Assembly: GCA_015061725.1 (NCBI GenBank)
Contig: SUVX01000019.1
Coordinates: 1-57,261, forward strand
Origin: Lentisphaerota bacterium
GTDB taxonomy: Bacteria; Verrucomicrobiota; Lentisphaeria; Victivallales; Victivallaceae
Length of the DNA stretch: 57,261 bases
Direction of reading: 5' to 3'
This document shows, one piece after another, positions 8,569-19,200 of the stretch. The stretch's first letter is position 1, and each line of letters opens with the position of its first letter. The position numbers were made by a program, and so were the translations under genes. The notes beneath the pieces were generated by a model. The model searched no databases. It was not told the DNA's origin and saw only the letters and a list, made by a program, of their open reading frames with translations.

Positions 8569-9330
8569 ATGGATAGCGGCAATATAAAACTTGAAGTAAA
8601 AAATCTGTGCATCGGTTACGGTGACAGAATCATTTTACAGAACCTTGATTTTCAGGTGCGGAAAGGAGAAATTTTCTGCATCATGGGTGGCTCCGGCTGC
8701 GGAAAAAGTACGCTGCTCAAACACATCATCGGTTTATATCCGCCCAAATCCGGGGACATTCTGCTCTCAGGACGCAGCATTGTCAACGCAACGCCTGAAG
8801 AACGCCGCGAAATCATGCGCGGTTTCGGCGTGACCTATCAGGGCGGCGCTCTTTTCGGTTCTATGACGGTCTTTGAAAACGTTGCCCTGCCTCTGCAGGA
8901 ATATACCGACAAATCAGCAGCAGAAATCGAACAGATCGTCAATGAAAAACTCAAACTTGTTGACCTGGAAGGTTTCGGTAAATACATGCCATCTGAACTA
9001 TCAGGCGGCATGTGCAAACGTGCGGGACTGGCAAGGGCCCTGGCACTGAATCCGGATCTGCTGTTTTTTGATGAGCCGTCTGCGGGGCTGGATCCCCTGA
9101 CTTCAGCCGGACTGGATCGTCTGATTCTTTCTCTGCGGGAACAGTTCGGTACAACGATTATCGTCGTCACACATGAACTTGACAGTGTATTTTCTATCGC
9201 CGACAGAGTCATCATGCTTGATAAAATGACCAAAACCATTGCAGCAGAAGGCACTCCGCAGGAATTGTTGAAATCTTCTGAACCTGAATGGATCCATAAA
9301 TTTCTTGACCGCGACGGTCTCAAACGTTGA
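8569..9330 (+). CDS. mlaF: MlaF-family ABC transporter ATP-binding protein
   Basis: 253 residues, the ATPase driving the MCE-type lipid transporter. Walker A GGSGCGKST, signature LSGGMCKRAGLARAL, Walker B LLFFDEPSAGLDP and the switch histidine in VVTHEL are intact. The signature SGGM.KRAGLARAL is typical of the Mla/Mkl branch. The ATG at 8569 (MDSGNIKLEVKNL) is preceded by GAGGC; upstream codons in frame overlap the permease gene and are not used. The stop overlaps the extended frame of the next gene, so the three are one transcription unit. Confidence 0.93.
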   Translation: MDSGNIKLEVKNLCIGYGDRIILQNLDFQVRKGEIFCIMGGSGCGKSTLLKHIIGLYPPKSGDILLSGRSIVNATPEERREIMRGFGVTYQGGALFGSMTVFENVALPLQEYTDKSAAEIEQIVNEKLKLVDLEGFGKYMPSELSGGMCKRAGLARALALNPDLLFFDEPSAGLDPLTSAGLDRLILSLREQFGTTIIVVTHELDSVFSIADRVIMLDKMTKTIAAEGTPQELLKSSEPEWIHKFLDRDGLKR

Positions 9331-9344
9331 AAGGAAAATTCACA

Positions 9345-10325
9345 ATGAATGAACGTCAGCAAAATTTACGGATAGGCATATTTACCGCAGCGGGACTGCT
9401 CCTGCTTCTTGCCGGCCTGTTCTGTCTGGGATTATCAGACCTTTTTGCAGATAAAATACAACTTTTCACCTATTTTTCAGAATCTGTTCAGGGACTGTCT
9501 GTCGGTTCATCAGTCAAATACCGGGGGGTTCCGGTTGGCTCTGTTTCAAAGCTTTCTATTGATATGGATTCAAAAAAAGTTCTGGTTACAATGGAAATAG
9601 ATCCCGCGCACTTCCACAGGACACGCATCCGGACGGGCATCTCAGGAACATTTGACAACATGCTGCAGAAAGAGATAAAAAACGGTCTGCGCTGCCGTCT
9701 GGAATTTGCCGGTATTACCGGCATGAAATTTATTGAACTGGATTATTTTGCTCACCCGGATGCGCCGATCAATCTGCTTGAACATTATGCACTTGTCAGA
9801 GAAGCAGAATACATTCCGTCAGTCCCCTCTACCATCAAAGACTTGACGGCAACACTCTCCGGAGCACTTGACAGATTGGGAAAGATCCGCTTTGAAGATA
9901 TTGCAGGAGAACTGGAACGCTCTCTGAGCAAACTCTCTGATTTGCTGTCAGATCCGGCGATCAGTTCCGCCATCAACCGTATCAATGAAGCGGCAGAGCA
10001 CCTTGAAGCAGGCTCCGGTACGATTCTGCGTGTTCTGGATGAAAACAGATTGAACCGTCTGCTCAACACTCTTGAAAAAGATCTGGATGTACTGAACAAT
10101 CTGGGAGAACAGCTGACCCGCACAACTCAGGAAATGAAACTCCCGGAAACGACTTCTGCATTCAGAAAAGGTCTTACCGAATTATCAGAAGGAAGAGAAA
10201 GTCTTGATGATACGCTCTCCAAATTGAACCAGACTCTTGAAAGTATAAAAATCCTTACAGATTATTTGAGTACGGATCCGTCATCAATTATCAAAGGGAA
10301 AAAGAATCCCGCCAACAGAAAATAA
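9345..10325 (+). CDS. mlaD: MCE-domain protein (MlaD-like substrate-binding component)
   Basis: 326 residues. An N-terminal membrane anchor (IGIFTAAGLLLLLAGLFCLGL) is followed by a single MCE domain at about 40-125 (SVQGLSVGSSVKYRGVPVGSVSKL is the hallmark). A long helical C-terminal region of about 170 residues has coiled-coil character, and a lysine-rich end follows. MCE proteins form hexameric rings in the periplasm that carry lipids. The long helical tail is like tube-forming MCE proteins, which would help it span the periplasm; this is inference. AAGGA lies 9-10 bases before the ATG at 9345. Confidence 0.9.
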   Translation: MNERQQNLRIGIFTAAGLLLLLAGLFCLGLSDLFADKIQLFTYFSESVQGLSVGSSVKYRGVPVGSVSKLSIDMDSKKVLVTMEIDPAHFHRTRIRTGISGTFDNMLQKEIKNGLRCRLEFAGITGMKFIELDYFAHPDAPINLLEHYALVREAEYIPSVPSTIKDLTATLSGALDRLGKIRFEDIAGELERSLSKLSDLLSDPAISSAINRINEAAEHLEAGSGTILRVLDENRLNRLLNTLEKDLDVLNNLGEQLTRTTQEMKLPETTSAFRKGLTELSEGRESLDDTLSKLNQTLESIKILTDYLSTDPSSIIKGKKNPANRK

Positions 10326-10327
10326 CT

Positions 10328-10717
10328 ATGAGTAACGATTTTGATAAAAAAATCAGGGAACTGCTGAAAACAGATTCCCGTTACGCAGCAGATGCTTACA
10401 GTTTTGTTTCCAACGCTGTCACCTTCACAGTCAGCCGCCTGCCGGAGCACCGTCATGTCAACGCACAGGAATTGATTCTGGGCTTAAGGGAATTTGCCGA
10501 AAATCAATTCGGAGTTCTGGCTCCGGATGTTCTGGAAAGCTGGGGTATAAGTACAGCATCCGATGTCGGCAATCTGGTTTATAATCTGATAAGCGTTTCA
10601 ATTCTCTCAGCCTCTCCCGGCGACCGGCGCAGTGATTTTGATATTGATCTGTCTCCGCTGCCCCGGTTGACAGCAGAATCTCCGTCAGAAAATATTTCTT
10701 TACCCAAGATTGATTGA
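10328..10717 (+). CDS. Minf_1886 family protein
   Basis: 129 residues, cytosolic. The text LLKTDSRYAADAYSFV, AVTFTVSRLPEHRHVNAQEL and AENQFGVLAPDVLESWGI, then GNLVYNLI, matches the small family named for Minf_1886. That family is found in Planctomycetes, Verrucomicrobia and relatives (usual text: D.RY..DAY.F...AL.FT, HV.GQELL.G.RE.A...FG). Its function is unknown. The gene begins 3 bases after the MCE gene and its stop touches the start of the M16 peptidase. The stretch after residue 95 is acidic and poorly conserved in appearance. Confidence 0.8.
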   Translation: MSNDFDKKIRELLKTDSRYAADAYSFVSNAVTFTVSRLPEHRHVNAQELILGLREFAENQFGVLAPDVLESWGISTASDVGNLVYNLISVSILSASPGDRRSDFDIDLSPLPRLTAESPSENISLPKID

Positions 10718-10719
10718 TT

Positions 10720-13254
10720 ATGAATTTTTATTCCCGGACACAAGTTCGCCGTCTTGACAACGGCATGGAAATTTATGTACTGCCCCGCCCCGGCGGAACT
10801 GTCATGGCAGAGTGTTATATCCGCACCGGCAGTATTCATGAAGGCAGCTTTCTCGGCTGCGGTCTGTCGCACTTTCTGGAACACATGCTCTTTCAGGGCT
10901 GCAAAGGATATCCGGGTACTGCCGTTGCCGATACGCTCGGAAAAGCAGGCTGCAGCGTCAACGCCTACACGAGTTTCGACAGAACTGTTTACCATGCCAA
11001 AGGCGGAGCTGAAAAACTGCCGCTGATTCTTGAAATCCTCTCTTCCATGGTCCGTTTTCCGGAGTTGCCGCAGGCTCGTTTCAATGCGGAACGGGAAGTT
11101 ATTTTAAGAGAATATGACCGCACGCAGGATGATCCGTCAAGACAGCTGCAGGAAACTTTTTTCAAAACACTTTTTCTGCGGCATCCCATGAGGATTCCGA
11201 TCATCGGACGCAAGGAGATGATTTCACAGGTCACCCGCGATATGGCAATGAATTATCATGCCCAACGCTATACGCCCGGCAGATGTTTCTGGGTCATCAC
11301 GGGGGCGGCTGATCCTGATACAGTCTTTGAACTTCTGGAATCCCGTTTGGGATCGTGGCAGGCAAAAAATCTTGAAGAAATGCCGCCTTTTCCTGAAGAA
11401 CCGCAGCAGATTGCGCCGCGCGTAACTGAATTTGTCTTTCCTGATACGGTTGCAAGACTCACTCTTGGATTGAAACTGCCGGAACAGGCTTTGACCGACA
11501 TGCCCGCAACGGATATTCTTTTCGGCTTGCTGGGTATGGGTGCCGCCTCAAGAATGAACCGCAAGTTTGAATTGGAAAATCCTCTGGCGCTCGGCGTAAG
11601 AAGTTTCTGCTACACGCTCCCCGGCAGCGGCGTTGCCGGTATAACCGCAGTTGCCGCCCCGGATAAACTCGGCAAACTTGAAAAGGGCATAAGAAAAGAA
11701 CTTGAAAAAGTTGCCAACGGAGATATTTCCACAGCAGAAATCCGGCGCGAAAAAACACAGCAAAGCGCGGAATATCTTCGTCAACTTGAAGATTTGGAAC
11801 ATATCAGCTCCATCATCGGCGCAGGTATTCTTGACTGCGGAAATCCGGATTTCGGAGACTTTTATCAAAAAAAGCTTGATAGAACAACACCTGAACAAAT
11901 CAGAGAGATTGCAAAAATCTGCCTGCAGGAAGAACAGTTCTGTATCATCCGGCAGCTGTCCTCTCAACGGACTTCTGCCCCAAAACAGCTTGCTGAGAAA
12001 AAATCCGCCATGCTGACAAAATTGCCGGTATCCCATTTAATACCGGTGCTGCATCTTCCGGAACACAGTATTCCAATGATTCATTTTTCAATGATTTTCC
12101 CCGGTGGAATCATCTTTGAAAATCCGGAAAAATCCGGAATGACCAAACTTCTTCAGGCGCTGCTGGGTGCCGGCTCCGCACAGCACAGTGAGAGTGAAAT
12201 TTTAACACTTTTTGACTCTTTCGGTGCAGAATTCTCTGTCAATGCAGGAGCAAATTCTTTTCTCGTTGACTTGAATGCTCCCCGCAAAAGTTTCGCCAAA
12301 GCATTTGCGCTTCTTAAAGAAATTTTAACGGCACCCCGTTTTGAACAAAGAGAGTTTGAACGCGAAAAAACCCGTATGCTGGAACTGCTTGCCAGCCGTA
12401 AAACAGCCGCATTGGAAACAGCGTTTGACCGTACAAAAGAACTGCTACTGGGCAAACATCCGATTGCAGCAGGTTCACACGGTACAGAGGCTTCGCTTGA
12501 ACGTCTTGAAGTATCTGATATCGTTTCGTATTACGCTCAAATCACCAACATTCACCGTACTGCGGCGGGATTCTCCGGAGATATCTCTCAGGAAGAAGCA
12601 ATGCAATATGCCAGTGATCTGTTGAACAGCATGTCATTTGATGAACAGGAGTTGATTTTTCCGCAGGAACCGTGTTTTCCTGATTCTTCTGTAACAGAAG
12701 ATATTCCGCTTTCAAGAGAACAGACGGCAGTCATTGTTGCGATTAAAGGAGAAAGACTTTCCGATCCCCGGACACATCTGGTCTTTCAAATGCTCAATGC
12801 CGCCGAAAACGGCTTATCTGCCAAACTTTTCAAACGTATCAGAGAAGATAATGCGCTTGCCTATGCCGTCGGTATGGATATGGCAGGAGGATTCCATCCC
12901 GGCTGGTTTGCATTCTATGCCCAGACCCGCTGTGACCGGATGGAGGATACAACACTTCTTCTCAAATCTGAAATCCGCCGTTTGGAAGCTGAAGGGCTGG
13001 ATCAGGAGGAGTTTGAAAGCGCGCGCGAGCGTATCCTCTTCAAAACGCTCAAATGTCAGGATTCCTGTTCAGGAAGACTGTATAATGCGCTGCTGGATAT
13101 ATTCTATCATCCGGACACCCTGCCCGATCCCGGAAAAGAGATAGAAATTCTGAAAAGTCTGACTCTTGAAGAAGTCAATGATATCATCCGTGCAACATTT
13201 ACGGATGCCGTTACAGTTTCAGTCCGTGCCGGAAAAATGCCGGAACGCGCTTGA
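10720..13254 (+). CDS. M16 family (insulinase/pitrilysin) zinc metallopeptidase
   Basis: 844 residues with two tandem M16 halves, as in pitrilysin-like or fused processing-peptidase-like enzymes. The N-terminal half has the inverted zinc motif HFLEH at 51-55 and the downstream helix ERE.ILREYDRT, which supplies the third ligand near Glu131. The C-terminal half (from about 430) lacks HxxEH, as usual for the inactive partner domain. No signal peptide is seen, so it is probably cytosolic. The ATG at 10720 lies 2 bases after the stop of the previous gene and has no clear Shine-Dalgarno, suggesting translational coupling. Last gene of the ffh operon; substrate unknown. Confidence 0.9.
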   Translation: MNFYSRTQVRRLDNGMEIYVLPRPGGTVMAECYIRTGSIHEGSFLGCGLSHFLEHMLFQGCKGYPGTAVADTLGKAGCSVNAYTSFDRTVYHAKGGAEKLPLILEILSSMVRFPELPQARFNAEREVILREYDRTQDDPSRQLQETFFKTLFLRHPMRIPIIGRKEMISQVTRDMAMNYHAQRYTPGRCFWVITGAADPDTVFELLESRLGSWQAKNLEEMPPFPEEPQQIAPRVTEFVFPDTVARLTLGLKLPEQALTDMPATDILFGLLGMGAASRMNRKFELENPLALGVRSFCYTLPGSGVAGITAVAAPDKLGKLEKGIRKELEKVANGDISTAEIRREKTQQSAEYLRQLEDLEHISSIIGAGILDCGNPDFGDFYQKKLDRTTPEQIREIAKICLQEEQFCIIRQLSSQRTSAPKQLAEKKSAMLTKLPVSHLIPVLHLPEHSIPMIHFSMIFPGGIIFENPEKSGMTKLLQALLGAGSAQHSESEILTLFDSFGAEFSVNAGANSFLVDLNAPRKSFAKAFALLKEILTAPRFEQREFEREKTRMLELLASRKTAALETAFDRTKELLLGKHPIAAGSHGTEASLERLEVSDIVSYYAQITNIHRTAAGFSGDISQEEAMQYASDLLNSMSFDEQELIFPQEPCFPDSSVTEDIPLSREQTAVIVAIKGERLSDPRTHLVFQMLNAAENGLSAKLFKRIREDNALAYAVGMDMAGGFHPGWFAFYAQTRCDRMEDTTLLLKSEIRRLEAEGLDQEEFESARERILFKTLKCQDSCSGRLYNALLDIFYHPDTLPDPGKEIEILKSLTLEEVNDIIRATFTDAVTVSVRAGKMPERA

Positions 13255-13278
13255 CTTTATTATTTTTTGATATATATT
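13251..13278 (+). promoter_or_regulatory. Promoter giving a probable leaderless transcript
   Basis: TTGACT (13251-13256), a 16-base spacer and TATATT (13273-13278). The expected start at 13284-13286 is only 2-4 bases before the ATG at 13288. The -35 box overlaps the stop codon of the M16 gene. Confidence 0.6.
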
Positions 13279-13287
13279 TACAGTATT

Positions 13288-13512
13288 ATGAAAAAGAATA
13301 CGAATCCATTGAAAAATTTTGATTCGGCGACGATGACTGACGTTATCTGTCCGAATTGCAAAGAGAAGGTATCCCCTCAGGACCTTGAGGTTTACCCGAG
13401 GTGTCCTTATTGCGATTATCAGTTCAAATCAGATAATTCCCTTGAGGACTTTGTTCTTTCCCCCCTGCTCAAACGCTGGGTGGTGTCAACGACTCAACGC
13501 TTTATCAGGTAA
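13288..13512 (+). CDS. Small zinc-ribbon protein
   Basis: 74 residues from the ATG at 13288. Two CxxC knuckles, CPNC and CPYC, are separated by about 18 residues and form a rubredoxin-like zinc ribbon. A short helical C-terminus with LKRWVVSTTQRF follows. No ribosome binding site precedes the ATG, and the promoter places the RNA start almost at it, so leaderless translation is likely. The glycosyltransferase gene starts 3 bases after its stop. I do not recognise the family; it could bind nucleic acid or serve the neighbouring enzyme. Confidence 0.65.
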   Translation: MKKNTNPLKNFDSATMTDVICPNCKEKVSPQDLEVYPRCPYCDYQFKSDNSLEDFVLSPLLKRWVVSTTQRFIR

Positions 13513-13515
13513 ATC

Positions 13516-14622
13516 ATGCGGGAGCAGGACTTCCGCAAATACTTGCGTAAAAATCCCGGCAGGGAAATTCCTGAACTTGCCGGGTTTTGTCATTGCGCCG
13601 TAATTCCTGCGTGGAAAGAAAATCAATATCTTCCTGAAGTTCTCAACTCAATTGAATGCGCACAAAAAAACGAATCCGTTGCGGTTCTTGTTGTTGTCAA
13701 TCACCCGGCGGGAGCCTCTCCGGAAGATTCTCTTGAGCTGCTGAAAATCCTTGAGCAACGCAATCAGGCGGGAATCTTTGCGCTCTACGCCCCCGACCTG
13801 AAGGGCGGTGTCGGTGAAGCAAGAAAAATCGGCATGGATTGTTTCACAAGAAGCAGAACTTTTGAACAGCTTGACAAGTCTGTTATCTTTTCCCTTGACG
13901 GTGACAGCCCTGTTGAAGCGGACTATTTTCAAGAATCTCTTGCTGTTCTTGAAAAACATCCCGACGCCCCCGGCATAATCATCAAAATCCGGCACAGCCG
14001 GGCGGATACCCCTGAACAGGAATGGGCGATAAGGGAATATGAGCGTTACATGTTCCGCTATGCCCGCAAATTACAGGAGTCCGGTTCGCCTTACGGTTTT
14101 GTCAGTATCGGCAGCGGCTTCGGTGTCAGAGTCAGAAGTTATATTCAATCCGGCGGCATGAAAATCAAAAAGGCGGGAGAGGATTTTTATTTTCTTCAGG
14201 AGCTGGCAAAACAAGGCGAGCTTTGCCAAAGCAGGAGTATTCTTGTTCACCCGTCACCGCGGATATCCGAGCGTGTTCCCTTCGGAACGGGCCGTTCGGT
14301 AAAGGAACTGTTGGGCGGCGGCAAAATGGAAGACATCCCTGATTTTGCATTTAAAAAATTAAAAATGCTTCTGGAAGCGGCAAAAAAACACGACGGATTT
14401 CTGTTTCAGACAGAACTTCCGGAACATATCCCGGGTGATGATATCAACTTTTTGCAGGCGGAAAAATTTTACACAGTATGGCCGTTGATCGTCAAAAACA
14501 CGCCGCCGGAATACAACGCCAGACTGCAAGCCTTTTTCCGCTGGTTCGACGGCTTGAAGGCCCTGCGCTTTCTGCACGCTTATCAGCGCACGGAACAAAA
14601 AACAATTGTTGACAACGTATAA
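13516..14622 (+). CDS. Family 2-like glycosyltransferase
   Basis: 368 residues, no signal or membrane span. A GT-A type fold is suggested by CAVIPAWKENQYLPEVLNSI at about 27-46 (nucleotide-binding start), then VIFSLDGDSPVEADYF with the DxD-type DGD, and GSGFGVRVRSYIQSGGM near the acceptor region. It would transfer a sugar from a nucleotide donor; donor and acceptor are unknown. It begins 3 bases after the zinc-ribbon gene and is probably cotranscribed with it. The next gene is convergent, 48 bases away, with no obvious terminator between. Confidence 0.75.
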   Translation: MREQDFRKYLRKNPGREIPELAGFCHCAVIPAWKENQYLPEVLNSIECAQKNESVAVLVVVNHPAGASPEDSLELLKILEQRNQAGIFALYAPDLKGGVGEARKIGMDCFTRSRTFEQLDKSVIFSLDGDSPVEADYFQESLAVLEKHPDAPGIIIKIRHSRADTPEQEWAIREYERYMFRYARKLQESGSPYGFVSIGSGFGVRVRSYIQSGGMKIKKAGEDFYFLQELAKQGELCQSRSILVHPSPRISERVPFGTGRSVKELLGGGKMEDIPDFAFKKLKMLLEAAKKHDGFLFQTELPEHIPGDDINFLQAEKFYTVWPLIVKNTPPEYNARLQAFFRWFDGLKALRFLHAYQRTEQKTIVDNV

Positions 14623-14670
14623 AAACACGCCGCAGATCAATTATTCAGGAAGACTTCTTCCACGGTATGT

Positions 14671-16284
14671 TCAATCTTTTTTCAGCAGAGCACAAATTTC
14701 ATTCTGCCATTTACCGATCGTTTCATCAGCAGTGAGCTTTTCTTTTCTGCCCAAAGTGCTGATAAAATGTTCAATCTCCCGCGAAAGAGTCTCTGAAGCA
14801 TTCAGCTTCTTTGCCAGCAGCAGTTTCAAATCATACTGTCCACAGAGCCACGCCACGGCACGGAGTGAAAAAACGGGCGTCTCTCCCGGATAAAGCAGAA
14901 AAGCATCTCCGGTCGGCCAGTTGAACGCCGGATCACTCAACACCGTTTCCGGCCAATCAAACACGGACCAGCGCAGGAAACCTGAGTATTTTCCGGCTGC
15001 TGAAATAAAAGGCATCCGGTAACATTCCGCAAGCGAACAGTTGAAAAGCGTATTTCCCCAATCCGGGAAACAGCAGTTGTACCAGCGCAGTTCAATACCT
15101 TGCTGCCGGAGAATATCTTCATTTTCAACAGAATAACCTGAGTCCAGATGCAAGGTTGCAATATCAATAAATCCGGCAACAGCGACTGCTTTTTCAGAAC
15201 CGATAGCCGCAGTGATCCTCGCTTCCGGGGCATATTCCCGGATCAGTTTCGCCGCAGAAATGAAACTCTCGGGGTTTGCCGGTTCGTCGTAAGGACAAAT
15301 AGTTATGAGTTTTTCCCATCCCATTGCGCGGTTGTGCGCCATAAATTCTGTCAGAAACACCCTCCACGCATTCCGGTAATCCGGCGCATCAAAGGTCGTA
15401 CGGCAGGTGTGAAACTGATTCCGGCTGTCAAACCATGCCAGCTCCGGCTGCTGATTTTTACATGGCAGAAGAGAATGACATTCAATTTCCGCATCAATGC
15501 CATGAGCCATGTTCCATTTGACATAACGGTCATACACGCTGTAATCAAAATGCCAATTTCCATCATCATCTTTCTGCCAGCGGATCATGGCAGGATAATC
15601 ATTATAGGCATAAAATTCCTCCGGCAGCGGATAGCGAAAGGGGTCGTGGACAATACTTGCCATGATACCATTCATTCCCAAATGCCGCATCGCAAGCAGA
15701 TAAGGTTCAGCTTTTTCAAAAAATTCATCGCTCCAGAGTTTCAGTCCGAAGTGTTCAGCAAACACCCGCCAGTGCGGCCAAAAAATAATATGCCGTGCAA
15801 ACTCCGGCTGCGGCAATGCCTGTAAAACCTCCACGACCGCTTCCTGAGTCATACAGCGATGAGTGGATGATTGCAATTGCAGAGAAATTGTATATTTTCC
15901 GGATGGCAGCTCTTCCGGAACAGAAATGTTTATGAGAAAGGAACCTGCGGTATTTGCCGGTAAAACAGCAATGGAATCATCTTCTCCCAAACGGTCTGGC
16001 AGCAACGCGGATTCTTCCGGATAAACGACATTAAAAACAGGAGTTGAGCGACATTCAAGCTCTCCGGAAATATCAATTTTCACCTTCCGAGCGGGAAAAC
16101 GGCTCCGGAAAGCGACGGCAAAACAGCAGTTTCCGCCCGGAACGGCATAAAAAGAAAATTTTTCTTCCGGATGCGGCATGAAATTTGTTTTGATCCTGTC
16201 AAGCGCTGTCAGAGTGAAATAATACCAATCACAGCGTCTTGCCTGATCAAGCTGAAGATCAAGATCGGTACGGTTTGTTGTCAT
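14671..16284 (-). CDS. DUF4091 / GH123-like glycoside hydrolase
   Basis: 537 residues without a signal peptide. An N-terminal beta-sandwich (1-160) precedes a TIM-barrel-like domain. ICPYDEP at the end of a strand supplies the adjacent Asp-Glu pair expected for GH123 enzymes, which use substrate-assisted catalysis on N-acetylhexosamines. GDAFLLYPG near residue 450 is a DUF4091 hallmark. Its ATG overlaps the stop of the DUF4838 gene by 4 bases (ATGA), so the two are translationally coupled. It would act in the cytosol unless exported by another route. Substrate inferred only from the family. Confidence 0.75.
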   Translation of the reverse strand: MTTNRTDLDLQLDQARRCDWYYFTLTALDRIKTNFMPHPEEKFSFYAVPGGNCCFAVAFRSRFPARKVKIDISGELECRSTPVFNVVYPEESALLPDRLGEDDSIAVLPANTAGSFLINISVPEELPSGKYTISLQLQSSTHRCMTQEAVVEVLQALPQPEFARHIIFWPHWRVFAEHFGLKLWSDEFFEKAEPYLLAMRHLGMNGIMASIVHDPFRYPLPEEFYAYNDYPAMIRWQKDDDGNWHFDYSVYDRYVKWNMAHGIDAEIECHSLLPCKNQQPELAWFDSRNQFHTCRTTFDAPDYRNAWRVFLTEFMAHNRAMGWEKLITICPYDEPANPESFISAAKLIREYAPEARITAAIGSEKAVAVAGFIDIATLHLDSGYSVENEDILRQQGIELRWYNCCFPDWGNTLFNCSLAECYRMPFISAAGKYSGFLRWSVFDWPETVLSDPAFNWPTGDAFLLYPGETPVFSLRAVAWLCGQYDLKLLLAKKLNASETLSREIEHFISTLGRKEKLTADETIGKWQNEICALLKKD

Positions 16285-19200
16285 TTTTCCTCCGGCAAAA
16301 GCATAAAAGGTTGACTGAAAAGTTTTTGCGGATCAGATACAGGTGCATGATATTCTCCTGCGGTAACTCGCAGAAAAACATGTTTTCCCCGGGATTGGTC
16401 ATCCACTTTAAAAGTAATCTTTGTCCCGACGACCCGTTTGACAACGCCCTGAGCAGAAATGACCAGAAGCACGGCTTTTTTATCTGTTTCTGCCGTAAGG
16501 ACATCAGCTTTGAATTCAATGCGGGTAAAGCAAAGCGGACGGTTGTTGATTGCCCCGTACCAGTTACCTTGCCGCATGGCACGCAAACACGCTTCTGCTG
16601 TACGCTCTTTCACCAGCATGATATTGCGTCCGTGCCAGACGGGATTGGCACCGGGGTGATCGGGAACAAAAAATCCGAAACACTGCCGTCCGGTTGCCAG
16701 AATACGATCCCAATGGGCTTCGCTCCAGGCATTGTGGTCAGCTTCTCCGCTGCTGTGGTTATAGACTTCTATCCCCAGAACGCGGGGATCAAAATCCAGC
16801 ATTTCAAGCATCAATTCATGCCTCAGATAAGACCAGGACGGATGATTGATGGTGATTCCGCCGCCATCGGGAATAATGAGACGCTCAAGCATAAGTTTGA
16901 ATGCCTCCTTCCACGGGATGCGGCATCCGGGAAAAAAACCGTGTTCTTTGAGTTTGAATTTATTGCGCAAATCAAAGTGTCCCGCCGAAAAGGTTGATCC
17001 CGGTGCGCAGACATGAACCAGATAACTGACATCCTTAAACGCATGAAACTCCGCATTGGGAGATTCCAGAACACCGTCAGGCAAACGCAATTCTTTTTCC
17101 GGAGCCCGCAACGGAAGCTGCTTTTGAATATCCTCCGGCAATTCGTGTTTCCATTTGGCAATGACCTCATTCCAGTCGATTTCTTTATCATGGAACTTGC
17201 CATTGTGGATATAGCCTCTCTGACGGTAGATAAAATCCCGCTTCGTACCTCCGGCAAGAGGCCAGAGCGGAACGGACGGATGATAATTTGAAAGGGTGAA
17301 AAATTCAATTCCCTGCGCTGCGGCATAGTCAATGGATGCTTGCGTTCTGGCATGAGTATGCCGATGCGTTGTTCCGGGGACACGAATGATATTTTTCCAA
17401 TCCATATCCTTGTACGGATGACGATTGCGCGGCAAAACACGCGTCTCCCGGCGGAGGGGTACCACGGGTATGACCGACGTATCTTTCTCCGCAGGCTGAT
17501 CGACCGGAGCAAATTCAAAAGAGTCGATATAAATCTTTGAACCTTTGAGAACAGGACTCAGGGCACTGACACAAATCTCAGACCGGAGCGTGCATGACCA
17601 TGTTCCAAGTATAATATTACGATATTTTCCGCCCCGGATCTTTTCAACCGGAATACCGTGCCGGGCGACAGTCTTTTTCTTTTTATTGTCGTAAAGACCA
17701 ATGGTCAATGTGCCATTGTATTTTTCCGGAACATCCGCACGGAGATTGACGGAAATCTGATATTTTCCGGCAGGAAACGCTTTTCCGCACCTGAGTTTGA
17801 TACCCCAGCCGCGGTTGCTGTCCATCCATCCGGCTCTGCCGTTTCCGGCGAATGGATCCCGGATGATACCGCATTCATTGCCCCGGCGGAAGGTGAAAAA
17901 TTTTTCTTCAACCTCAAAAGGCAGGAACCGCAATTTGCCGCTGTAAGCACTTCCGGCACTGAACTGACGGTTGTAAATGGCAGTCCAGGCAATGGAGTTT
18001 TCAGGGCGAGTACGGAAGAAGTTGACCCGCATGTCTCTGCCATTGAACGGCAGATCAGCAAGCGGAAGAGAAACAAGGATCTTCCAGCCTTTCCCGACTT
18101 TTGACTGGGAAAATTTAATTCCGTTTTTCCACGGCTGAGTGATTTCTCTCTCCTCCACCCGGATGCGTTTGAATGAAAACACTCCGGCTTTCGGAGATAA
18201 TGTCACCTGATACTGCGGATATGTTCCATTGGTCGTAAAATAGACTTCCCAGCAATCCGTCCAGGCGGAAAGCGGATTTTCGCCGTGTCCTTCGGGATCA
18301 AAGAAATGCAGATAAAGATGCTTTTTATCCGCAGCAAGGCGCAAAATACAGCGGGAGGAATCAGCTCCGCCGGTAACCTTCTGCCAATTGGTTATCTTTG
18401 CAGCTTTTTTCCAATCGATCCGGTTGAAGTCTCCGCCTGCATCCGGACAGCGGAAAACATCAAGCATCCGCGGCGGCGTCTGGCGGCGTATTTTGAAATT
18501 TTCATAATCGATTTTTCCCTGAACTGCCGGACGCCACAAATATTTCAAAACCCGTTCCAATCGGACTTTTTCCTGCGGAGTGGAAACTTTTTTCTGTGCA
18601 GAACGGATCAATTTATCCAGTTTTTCCATCCGCGCACCGGTTCCCATCTGCCAGTTGATATCCGGAGAATGCAAAGATGTCGTCCAATATCGACGCATCT
18701 CGCCCCGGGGCCCCATAACCTTGTCGGGATTTTTCAACCACTGGGCAGGACAGTTTGCCGGATTCCAGTACGCTTTTTCCAACTCATCATAAAAAGCGCG
18801 CATCTCAGGAGCTGCGGCGCCGAACATGTCTTTGAAATACTCATCAATGATTTTTTCCGGATCGGCTGACGGATCATAACAGATTCGTGCGGCAATATAG
18901 GCCTCCAACGCCTGATAACGCATTTCAACTTCAGTAAACCAACCTTTGATACCATCGGAAGTAAACTTCTTGAACATCTTTCCGACAGCATGATGATAGA
19001 CTCCGGGAAACGGCAGATAGTCTGAGTGGTGGATACGGGCATCCCAGCGGGGACCGAAAAGATATGTCCATAAAGTCATCGGACGCTTTTCCGCCTCATT
19101 CTTCATCCATTTATCATAAGCAGAAAACTGCAGTTTCTGCGCCGTCGGATGCCACCATGAATAAACCGGCAGACAAAGCTGAACAGAAACATTTTCCGGC

